Shown: positions 1 through 6,738 of the stretch, in pieces
Numbering within the stretch: the first letter of the stretch is position 1
How the letters are laid out: each line of letters starts with the position of its first letter
Virus record (IMG/VR): IMGVR_UViG_3300033141_001674
Location: 1 to 38,482 of that record
Reading direction: 5' to 3' (one strand)
Source: a virus
DNA length: 38,482 bases
Made by a program: the position numbers and the translations under genes
Notes under the pieces: model-generated
What the model was told of the DNA's origin: nothing
The model's input: only the letters and a program-made list of their open reading frames with translations
Database searches by the model: none

Positions 1-114
1 GATTGTTCTTCCGCTTGGCAATTTCAGATTCGTACAACTGCATGTACTTCGCGGCGTGCTCCGGGGACCCTTGAATCTGCGACAATTGGCCAAGCCACAA
101 CAAAACCAGCACGC
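1..114. repeat. terminal direct repeat, left copy
   Basis: These 114 bases are identical to the last 114 bases (38369..38482). The repeat lies inside a protein-coding gene that reads through intact when the ends are joined. This shows the contig is a closed circle or a circularly permuted, terminally redundant molecule with a 38,368 bp unit. The short length suits an assembly overlap better than a biological terminal repeat. Confidence 0.97.
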
Positions 115-811
115 CGTTATAGATGCATTCGCGGAATCGCTCGGAAAACCTGATGTTGGTTAGATCATTGGGATGATAGTAAGAGTAATCCAGGTTGATC
201 GTATACACGCCGTCGGGGTGCGGCTTGAGATAGATCACACTGCAAACCGCACCATCGAGAATTACATATTCTTCCGGCTCACCTGTGGAAGGCGAAGATT
301 CTCCCTCTATATAATCCTGATATTCGCCAGGCGTGATTAGGTCCAAGTGATTCCCCGCCGAGATAGCAATCTCAAGGCTTCTCTTGAAATTCACCCCCAA
401 CCCATAAGAACCATCAGCGGTAACGGTGATCGTATCGCCGTCACTCTCACCGCTGGCGTCCCCGCTGACCTTAATTACGGTGCTGCTCGTATAAGCAGTA
501 ATAACATAACTGTTCTCGGTGGCAGTAAAAGCGATTGCTTTTCCCACCATCGAGGGATAGAACGTTGCCGTCGGTGCCGTAATAGTGCTCTCGCCAGTGA
601 TCGTACTATAAATCGGCGCACCGTCGGCGGTGTTAGTCGCCGTCATCCACGTAGTGATTGTGCCGGAGGTCTTGAGAAAATCGTCGCGACTGCTGACGTC
701 ATATAAGACGCTTCGGATTTCTTCGTCGATATCGTTGGGAGGCGACATGACTCCCAATCCCCGAAGCCGCTTAATAACGACTGACTGCACTTCCGATTTT
801 TTGATGCTCAT
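1..811 (-). CDS. head-to-tail or tail structural protein, N-terminal 270 codons (gene continues at 38368)
   Basis: This minus-strand frame opens with ATG at 811 (MSIKKSEVQSVV) and stays open to base 1. Joining the circle adds 38368..38328 and a TAG stop, giving a 283 aa protein. The start overlaps the stop of the 46 aa gene upstream as ATGA, which implies translational coupling. The middle (about residues 60-130) is rich in Thr, Ser and Gly with a beta-sandwich look; the C-terminal part is alpha-helical and ends in a basic tail (KRKNNLRRQPAFTKYRDL). No family is recognised. Its place between the head-connector candidate and the tail genes suggests a connector, tail-adaptor or tail protein. 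It is split only because the contig ends fall inside it. Confidence 0.85.
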   Translation of the reverse strand, partial: MSIKKSEVQSVVIKRLRGLGVMSPPNDIDEEIRSVLYDVSSRDDFLKTSGTITTWMTATNTADGAPIYSTITGESTITAPTATFYPSMVGKAIAFTATENSYVITAYTSSTVIKVSGDASGESDGDTITVTADGSYGLGVNFKRSLEIAISAGNHLDLITPGEYQDYIEGESSPSTGEPEEYVILDGAVCSVIYLKPHPDGVYTINLDYSYYHPNDLTNIRFSERFRECIYNGVLVLLWLGQLSQIQGSPEHAAKYMQLYESEIAKRKNN

Positions 812-948
812 TTCGATCTCTTACGCTTGGCGATGGATCGTTTAACGGCGGCGGTCGCCTGTGCGCCACTGCCGGTTCTGTTATAAACATGTCGCCACTG
901 CCGATGTTCCTTGGCGGTCAACTTGTGTTTGCCGATCTTAGCTGGCAT
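808..948 (-). CDS. small basic protein in the virion operon (46 aa)
   Basis: A 46-codon frame begins at ATG 948 with a good ribosome site (AAGGAGAAACAAACG) and stops at 808, overlapping the next start as ATGA. The product is strongly basic, beginning MPAKIGKHKLTAKEH and ending SIAKRKRSK. It may bind nucleic acid or an acidic partner. It lies between two connector-type genes in the late operon. The coupling at both ends and the ribosome site make it a real gene despite its size; the function is unknown. Confidence 0.7.
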   Translation of the reverse strand: MPAKIGKHKLTAKEHRQWRHVYNRTGSGAQATAAVKRSIAKRKRSK

Positions 949-961
949 CGTTTGTTTCTCC

Positions 962-1537
962 TTATTCTTCCGCCCTATCTGCATAGCGAATCTTTAACGC
1001 CTCGACCTGTTCATCGTAGAAAGCCTTATGCATCTGCGCCGCCGTCGCCTCAGCCATCTGACCAAGGCCCTCGTAAACCTTCCAGCAGACACCTTCGATA
1101 ATCGCCTCCTTGAAGTCATCGCTGAAGACGATGGTATCCACGTCGGAAGTCTCGTAGGCATGATAGATCGTTAGCCCCGTTTCAGCCGATGCTATGGGAT
1201 GAACGTAAATGGAATCGTTGAAAATGGCGAAGCTGTTAGGTGTACCTTCGATGGTATCAGCGCTCAATCGGGTTAGAAACTCCGGAAACGTGAGCTTGTC
1301 CAGCTTGACCTTCGTCACCGTGATAGTCACGCCACGAAGCGGGCGACGATACTCCGACGGCAGCGCAACGGTATGCCCACCGGCGGAAATCGTCACCGTA
1401 TTGGACTTCTCCAAAAACGGCCACTTGGTAGACAGATCCAGCAGGACCGCCGCCAACTCATCATCCACATCCGCCAGAGTTGTCCGCGTAGTCCGAGCCT
1501 TCACTTCCGCCAGAACAGCATCTTTGGTGATCGCCAT
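962..1537 (-). CDS. head-tail connector / adaptor-like protein
   Basis: This 191 aa protein starts at ATG 1537 behind a GAGGTTTTGCT spacer. An N-terminal helical segment (residues 1-40) is followed by a beta-rich stretch containing ALPSEYRRPLRGVTI (about 58-72), then a C-terminal helix pair ending in ADRAEE. Layouts of this kind occur in adaptor or head-completion proteins that sit beneath the portal of short-tailed phages. The placement after capsid and decoration genes agrees with that. The family is inferred from context and general shape, not from a diagnostic motif. A stable hairpin lies immediately upstream. Confidence 0.65.
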   Translation of the reverse strand: MAITKDAVLAEVKARTTRTTLADVDDELAAVLLDLSTKWPFLEKSNTVTISAGGHTVALPSEYRRPLRGVTITVTKVKLDKLTFPEFLTRLSADTIEGTPNSFAIFNDSIYVHPIASAETGLTIYHAYETSDVDTIVFSDDFKEAIIEGVCWKVYEGLGQMAEATAAQMHKAFYDEQVEALKIRYADRAEE

Positions 1538-1548
1538 AGCAAAACCTC

Positions 1549-1589
1549 AGTTAGTGGGATGAACCGAGTTGCGATTCATCCCACTAACT
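1549..1589 (-). terminator. 15-bp stem hairpin before the connector gene
   Basis: A perfect 15-bp inverted repeat (AGTTAGTGGGATGAA and its complement) encloses an 11-nt loop. On the transcribed minus strand the stem is followed by GAGGTTTTG, so the T-run is short and merges with the ribosome site of the next gene. It could be a weak terminator, an RNA 3'-end stabiliser for the upstream mRNA or an RNase processing site. Confidence 0.6.
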
Positions 1590-1601
1590 CTTAAATGCTT
1601 G

Positions 1602-2432
1602 TTAGACATTACCGTTGTGGTGGACAAAGACCTTCAAATCGATCAAATATGCTTCGTTGTCCTCATGCTCCGCACTATAATCACCCTGACATTTGATAAG
1701 AACATCGCCAGAGATATCCTCAGCCAGTTCCTTGGCAGCACCCGTTGGAGCAACAATGTGATTAACCACAGTGCCATTAAGATCGGTTTCCCACTTGCCG
1801 ACAACTTTGATCTTGCCGCTCGATCCAGCGGTATTAACTGTTACCCAAAGATCGAAGCTGATTGTGTCATCATTAGCCGCCGGCGTTACATCGCCGGTCT
1901 GAAGAATGGCTTCGGTCCCCAATAAGACTTTCAGGTCCATCGTGTCGCCGCTATTGAAATCAGCGAACAGGACCATGCCTTGAATATGGATTACATCTCC
2001 TGCTTTGAGTTCTTCACCTGAAAGGGTAACAGTGCCGGGAAAGTCCACGAAGGTAGCTTCCGTATCCACCAACTCCGCTCCAGCTGCGGTGGTTGCATAA
2101 ACTAATTGGCAATCCGAACGGTTCGGATCGTAGACAATCCGATGGTCGGCTCCGGTGAAGCCCTGGACCTTCATGTGACCGCCAACCTCATCCACGATTT
2201 CGATGTCGAAGTCCGTACCGGCTGACCAGAACTCGACAATGCCGTTGCCCAATGCAGCGTAAGCCGTTGAACTCAGCACTCCCGACACCCAGGGCAACTC
2301 CGTCTTGATCGCATCCGAATACACGGTGGCGATAGCACCGTCAGCCGTCAGAATCGACACCTTGAGCCCCGATACGATCGGTTCGCCATTGGGGTCGACA
2401 ACTTGAAAAAAATACTTTTTCAATCCGTACAT
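1602..2432 (-). CDS. beta-rich virion protein, probable capsid decoration or head fibre
   Basis: The 276 aa protein starts at ATG 2432 with ribosome site AGGGAG. It follows the major capsid gene directly. It opens with KKYFFQVVDPNGEPI, a style typical of Ig-like or decoration folds, followed by about 240 residues of alternating beta strands rich in Gly, Thr, Asp and Val. It has no membrane segment, coiled coil or catalytic motif. Placement and composition suggest a decoration or minor head protein. No named family is claimed. Confidence 0.7.
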   Translation of the reverse strand: MYGLKKYFFQVVDPNGEPIVSGLKVSILTADGAIATVYSDAIKTELPWVSGVLSSTAYAALGNGIVEFWSAGTDFDIEIVDEVGGHMKVQGFTGADHRIVYDPNRSDCQLVYATTAAGAELVDTEATFVDFPGTVTLSGEELKAGDVIHIQGMVLFADFNSGDTMDLKVLLGTEAILQTGDVTPAANDDTISFDLWVTVNTAGSSGKIKVVGKWETDLNGTVVNHIVAPTGAAKELAEDISGDVLIKCQGDYSAEHEDNEAYLIDLKVFVHHNGNV

Positions 2433-2497
2433 GATTTATTCTCCCTGGTCTCAAAGACCGTTAAGGATCACTTTTCTCAGTCAAGGTCTACGCAGCC

Positions 2498-3619
2498 TTA
2501 ATCAGGATCTACGCAGGTATCCACAGTGATGACACCGTAATCTTCACCGTTGAATCGAGGTTTCCCGGCAACGTAAATTAGGTCAGTCGCCACGCCGGGC
2601 TTGCGTCCATAGTCGAACATTTTGGCGTACCAACTGGGGCGCTGAGCGTAAGCGTGAACACCGGCTTGGGCACCCAGGAACAGCGCACGAGCAATACTCA
2701 CAGTATAGGTCGCATTAGCCGAATCGCCGGATTCAAAGTATGTCTCCGGACCATTACCAGCCGCGCCCGTACGAGTCTGAATCGACTCGCTTTCGTGAAT
2801 GACCACACCATTCCAGATACCTAACGCGCCGGAGAAGATCGGGTTCTTGCGACCGCGAATGTTCGCCGCCTGCTGTGCCGCAAGCCACGCAGTCTCACCG
2901 CGCAGGGCCTTGGCCTGAAGGGGGTGAATAAGCATCACGTAATGGTCTTCACCGTCAACCTTCACCGGGCGAATCTTAGGGATCGCCGCTTGCGCCTTGC
3001 GCTTGATGATGTCGATGACCTTAGTACCGAACAGAAAATCCAAGTAATCGGTGGCATCATCTTGACCGATCGTCGCATCAGACGTACCGGTCGTAACGAC
3101 ACCGGCAGCAGTTTGACCGCCGTACCATTTCCTGTTATTGCTAGGCGACACCGCTGCAACAATCGTCCCGTCATCATCCCGAATTGCAGGATTGGCGAGA
3201 CCTGAGAGCGCAAGGAACGTATCGTTGTCGAACATGTTAGCGAGCCACTCCGACAATGCATCCTTGGCCTCGGCCATAAGATTGAAAACGGTTCGCTGCG
3301 CCGTCATCTTGCCCTTGAGCCTTACACCATTACCACGCTCGTGAACCGTCGTAGACCAATCATAGAGGGTCAAGTTTTCCTCATTGCCTTCGATTGTCCC
3401 ATCATCGCCAGTGCCCTGACCCTTCAACTGCATGCGCAGGCCAAAGGTGATCTTATCACCCTTGGATTTGGTCAGTTCGTTCTTGACTTGAATGATATTG
3501 CTGGCGGTTTCACCAACGAATTTGCCAAACCACATCTTCTTCAAGGCATCCCGAAACAGGGCCGCAGACCACACCTCTTTCGTTAGATTGTCATCACTTC
3601 TAAAAGCTGTATCAGCCAT
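2498..3619 (-). CDS. major capsid protein, N4-gp56 family
   Basis: The frame could start at 3670, but ATG 3619 (MADTAFRSDDNLTKEVW) is preferred: GAGAAAGGAAACTTAATC lies just upstream, and starting earlier would run into the terminator hairpin. The product is 373 aa. The beginning (TKEVWSAALFRDALKKMWF), the central GNEENLTLYDWSTTVHERGN and the long segment GEDHYVMLIHPLQAKALRG match the N4-gp56 type of HK97-fold capsid proteins. It forms the icosahedral shell. It is the first gene after a strong leader-terminator module, so its expression probably depends on readthrough or on a promoter not recognised here. Confidence 0.92.
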   Translation of the reverse strand: MADTAFRSDDNLTKEVWSAALFRDALKKMWFGKFVGETASNIIQVKNELTKSKGDKITFGLRMQLKGQGTGDDGTIEGNEENLTLYDWSTTVHERGNGVRLKGKMTAQRTVFNLMAEAKDALSEWLANMFDNDTFLALSGLANPAIRDDDGTIVAAVSPSNNRKWYGGQTAAGVVTTGTSDATIGQDDATDYLDFLFGTKVIDIIKRKAQAAIPKIRPVKVDGEDHYVMLIHPLQAKALRGETAWLAAQQAANIRGRKNPIFSGALGIWNGVVIHESESIQTRTGAAGNGPETYFESGDSANATYTVSIARALFLGAQAGVHAYAQRPSWYAKMFDYGRKPGVATDLIYVAGKPRFNGEDYGVITVDTCVDPD

Positions 3620-3651
3620 GATTAAGTTTCCTTTCTCCGCAGCCGCCGAAC

Positions 3652-3717
3652 AAAAAACCCCGGCAAGCAACGCCTTCGCGCTGCCTACCGGGGCTCGGAT
3701 TGTTTCCGTTATCCCTA
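3652..3717 (-). terminator. leader-terminator module between scaffold and capsid
   Basis: On the minus strand a 16-bp stem (3658..3693, all positions paired if G-T pairs are allowed) closes a GAAG loop and is followed by TTTTTT, a textbook intrinsic terminator. The preceding leader TAGGGATAACGG (3706..3717) and AATCCGAGCCC are shared with a second terminator at 4618..4687. It would stop or attenuate transcription before the capsid gene. Confidence 0.9.
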
Positions 3718-3748
3718 AGCTGCGTCTGTTATGTTCAGCCTGTCAGGG

Positions 3749-4504
3749 CTACTTCTTGACGGTGAGCATGTCTTCTAATTTAGAATTGGCCCGAAGCTGT
3801 TTTTCCAACTCAGCCTCAGGCATGCTCATAAACCTGTCATATTCCGCACCCAATTCCGACACGTCGCCACCGCCGCTGCCCTTAGGGGTCGAACCTTCCT
3901 TAAGTTTGTCCACGAGGCGGGCATTTCTGACCGCCTCACTACGCTTGCGAAGCATAGGAGAACGCCGCAAGCAGCATTCATACGCTTCGCGTGCGGGGTC
4001 GGGGCTGTTGTTGATATTGATCTTGTCACCCTTGGTCAGGTGCGACCCGCCCTCTCGAAGAACGGTATCGTAATCCAGCCCTTCACCCATCTTTTCAGCC
4101 GTCAATTCCGCTCTGGCCGTTTCCTCGGATTCCATATACCGGCGACTAAGAGCTTCCTGTTCGTTTTTTTGAACCTGAGCTTTGTCTTGCTCGCGCACCT
4201 TGGCGAATAACTTTCTCGCCTCGGCAACGGTAAGAACATCATCATCGTCAAGCTCATCATCAGTGTCCTCCTTGCTCTTGGCTCGATCAGCCAATTGCAA
4301 GTTGAGATCGGTCAGTTGTTGTTGGAGTGATCCTATCTGCTCCTCCAACTGTTGCCGCCTCTGTCGCTCGGCTTGAACATCCTTGACCAGCCCCTTCGCT
4401 TCCTTGGTCTGCATTATGTCGAAACCATCCGGAAGCTTCGGCTGCTCATTAGTGTTCTGCGACTCCGAGTTGTCGCTACCAGTATTTTTTTCTTCGTCAG
4501 CCAT
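3749..4504 (-). CDS. capsid scaffolding protein
   Basis: ATG 4504 (MADEEKNTGSDN) follows AAGGAGTAATCGC, so it is preferred over an in-frame ATG 12 codons upstream. The 251 aa product is highly charged and mostly helical. A long coiled-coil segment (about residues 35-80, rich in Q, E, R and L) is followed by an acidic patch (DTDDELDDDDVLTVAEA). It lies between portal and capsid, the usual place for a scaffold that directs procapsid assembly and is then lost. Low sequence complexity is normal for these proteins. The gene is bracketed by two related terminator modules. Confidence 0.85.
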   Translation of the reverse strand: MADEEKNTGSDNSESQNTNEQPKLPDGFDIMQTKEAKGLVKDVQAERQRRQQLEEQIGSLQQQLTDLNLQLADRAKSKEDTDDELDDDDVLTVAEARKLFAKVREQDKAQVQKNEQEALSRRYMESEETARAELTAEKMGEGLDYDTVLREGGSHLTKGDKININNSPDPAREAYECCLRRSPMLRKRSEAVRNARLVDKLKEGSTPKGSGGGDVSELGAEYDRFMSMPEAELEKQLRANSKLEDMLTVKK

Positions 4505-4617
4505 TGCGATTACTCCTTCCTTGGTTTTTGCGGGCTCCAAGTCGCCCGATACCTGCTATACCCAGCAGTAAGGTTATCCCGTGAAATACCCGTCACGGTT
4601 GCGGTGATTCCCCAAAC

Positions 4618-4687
4618 AAAAAGCCCTGACCAGACCATGCCAAAAGGAATGGCCTAACCAGGGCTCGGATTTTTGCCGTTGTCCCTA
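4618..4687 (-). terminator. leader-terminator module upstream of scaffold
   Basis: On the minus strand a 20-position stem (4622..4641 with 4646..4665) with one mismatch and several G-T pairs closes a TTTT loop and is followed by TTTTTG. The leader TAGGGACAACGG (4676..4687) and AATCCGAGCCC match the module at 3652..3717 almost base for base, while the stem interiors differ but still pair. Confidence 0.88.
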
Positions 4688-4706
4688 CGTATTCAATTGT
4701 CAATGA

Positions 4707-4871
4707 CTACTCCAACCGCACACACTCTTCCCTGTTTATGTTGGGTGCATGCCCGTTGAAAAAATTTACCTTAATGGACCCATGAAAGTCCGGTTGCTCT
4801 TCCAATAAACTTTGAAAGTATCGAAGAAGCTTCTCTAAAGTCGCCTTCGTCTTGGTTGTCTTATCCGTCAT
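4707..4871 (-). CDS. small protein after portal (54 aa)
   Basis: ATG 4871 overlaps the portal stop as ATGA; the frame ends with TAG at 4707. The product begins MTDKTTKTKATLEKLL and has an amphipathic helix (LEKLLRYFQSLLEEQ) followed by a short beta-like stretch (GSIKVNFFNG). The translational coupling to the portal gene and the ordinary amino-acid make-up support a real gene. Function is unknown; small portal-linked proteins are often assembly factors, but nothing in the sequence proves that. A terminator module follows it. Confidence 0.7.
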   Translation of the reverse strand: MTDKTTKTKATLEKLLRYFQSLLEEQPDFHGSIKVNFFNGHAPNINREECVRLE

Positions 4872-6736
4872 GACGCCGCCCCCGCAAGCTCGACCTGGAG
4901 CTTCGCCATTTCCATCTGCTGTTTTTGCATCTCCATCTCTTGCTTCTGCACATTTATCCTGCGCTGTTCTTCCGCTACTTGAGCCGCCGCCGCCTCCCGC
5001 TGCTCAATGTCCTTGACCATCTCATCCTTATTCGGGAGATTCGATACTTCCAGAATGTGTTTCGGATTGATCGGCAACCCAGCGCGAAGAGCCTCGATCA
5101 ACAACTCATAATTGGCAAGCTGAATCGTCGGAGCGGTCGGACTCTGAGATACCTTGACTCCGTATCGCCCCGTGGCGAATGATGTAAGCTGCTCCATATC
5201 CACATCGAGATTCTTCTCGCTGATGAGCGCAGCGATCTCCGCATCAGAATACAACTTCGATCTGCTGTTTCCAGTTATGTCCGGTAGACGAATGAAATCC
5301 ACCAGGGTTTGCGCGTAAATCTGGCGGGTGAAGTTGAAGTTATCAAAGAGGATTTCGTTAACGAGCATCCCCTGATTCTTCCGCAAAAGCGCCAGCCGCC
5401 CGGATTCGTGTGCCGAGGATTCTCGCCCTTGAAGATCGGGGTTCACCCCGCTAATCCGGTCTATATCCGCCGAGCTCTGCTCCGCTATCGTCATATGTCC
5501 TACCGAAAGCGGAGAAGGATTGATCCGCTCCAATGTCTTACCCGGGTTAAGCTTGATCTGATGACCGGGTTTAGAGCCGAACTCTTTCAACTCATCCCAG
5601 CCTTCAGAAGTCAGGGCGTCACGATCCCCCATCCATCCGCTATTCGCCGATTGATTCAGATGATGAAGCACCTGAGATCGCCGCTTATTGTGTTCCTTTT
5701 GCGGGTCGACAAGGTTGTCTATTACCCCCATGATGTTATCGTTTACGTGATAAGGGCAGAATCGAGCAAAAGGATAAACCGTCAAACCGCCATACGGATC
5801 GTCCCTGTTTTCCAACAGAATATCACCGGTAAACGTAGTGACGTGGAGCACGGGCGCAATCCGCTCCTTGATCGTCCATACTCCCTTTTCGTTTGCCGTT
5901 CTCGCCAGTGCCTTGGCGACGTCCTCCTTCTTGGGACCAATGCGCATAAACTCCAAAGTGGATACATTCACCAGGAATTTCCGCCGCTCGTAACTGCGCC
6001 ACCAGCATTCGTAAACCCGGAACCGATATTTCCGTTCGCTGACTCCGTCGCCCCCTTGCTGCTCATCGCTGTAATCGTTGGTCTCATGAAGTGGATCAGC
6101 ATCACCGATATCATTACCAGGCATTGCAGGATCGGCTCCTTCCCTTAACGCCGCCACGTCAATCTCATTTTTCATATCCGGGTATCGGAGCAGCAATTCC
6201 TCCTTATCCGCCCAAAATCGTCGAATGATGTACTTAGCGCTGCGATTGAGATCATACTCCATCACTTCGCGATCTTCGATCACATCGAAGGGAGAGAGCT
6301 TTTGGATAACCAAATCCCCGTTCAACGGATCGTTATTGTAGTCGATATCAAAACTCAACCAGCCCTTACCGCAGATAATCCCATCAAGAAACGCCGCCGA
6401 AAATTCCCATTCGCCATTAGAAATGTCCTGAGTATGCTTGGCAAGTTCCGTCAATACAGCTGCAACCTTCTCTGTGCCCCCACGCCGGGCGTAAACCTTG
6501 ATGTCCTGACGGTTCTGTCGCTGCACGCCGCTCAAAAGATTGATGACTGGCAAGATTCGATTAATGGTAAAAGCGGGCCGTCCCTCATTTTTAAGTATTT
6601 CCAAATCAGCCGAGTCCCATTGCTCCCCCAGATAGAACCGATACGCCGTCCGTGCGCGACTACACCAGTTCTGGTTGTCCGCCAGACCTTTCTTAAGAAA
6701 ACCCTTAACCTTCGCCAATAGTTCTTCGTCGTTCAT
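4868..6736 (-). CDS. portal protein, P22-like family
   Basis: The 622 aa product is read from ATG 6736; an in-frame GTG lies two codons upstream. Landmarks are the N-terminal YRFYLGEQWD, GRPAFTINRILPVINLLSG and RQNRQDIKVYARRGG, followed by the repeated-aromatic core of P22-type portals and a C-terminal coiled coil dominated by Q, M, E and K (about residues 570-620, MEMQKQQMEMAKLQVEL). The last resembles the long barrel helix of P22 gp1. The dodecameric portal is the DNA entry channel and terminase dock. The gene follows terL by two bases and overlaps the next small gene. Confidence 0.92.
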   Translation of the reverse strand: MNDEELLAKVKGFLKKGLADNQNWCSRARTAYRFYLGEQWDSADLEILKNEGRPAFTINRILPVINLLSGVQRQNRQDIKVYARRGGTEKVAAVLTELAKHTQDISNGEWEFSAAFLDGIICGKGWLSFDIDYNNDPLNGDLVIQKLSPFDVIEDREVMEYDLNRSAKYIIRRFWADKEELLLRYPDMKNEIDVAALREGADPAMPGNDIGDADPLHETNDYSDEQQGGDGVSERKYRFRVYECWWRSYERRKFLVNVSTLEFMRIGPKKEDVAKALARTANEKGVWTIKERIAPVLHVTTFTGDILLENRDDPYGGLTVYPFARFCPYHVNDNIMGVIDNLVDPQKEHNKRRSQVLHHLNQSANSGWMGDRDALTSEGWDELKEFGSKPGHQIKLNPGKTLERINPSPLSVGHMTIAEQSSADIDRISGVNPDLQGRESSAHESGRLALLRKNQGMLVNEILFDNFNFTRQIYAQTLVDFIRLPDITGNSRSKLYSDAEIAALISEKNLDVDMEQLTSFATGRYGVKVSQSPTAPTIQLANYELLIEALRAGLPINPKHILEVSNLPNKDEMVKDIEQREAAAAQVAEEQRRINVQKQEMEMQKQQMEMAKLQVELAGAAS

Positions 6737-6738
6737 CG

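Noticed and set aside
1-114. Packaging (cos/DTR) terminal repeat or att duplication
   Set aside because: It is short, lies inside a gene and is far from integrase and terminase; an assembly overlap of a circular or permuted genome explains it better.
347-845. Plus-strand ORFs at 347..706 and 630..845
   Set aside because: They are antisense to the junction-spanning virion gene, which is supported by a coupled start and restored across the contig ends.
5309-6148. 279-codon plus-strand ORF opposite the portal gene
   Set aside because: It lies wholly antisense to a clearly recognised portal gene and its product has no family features; it is a shadow frame.
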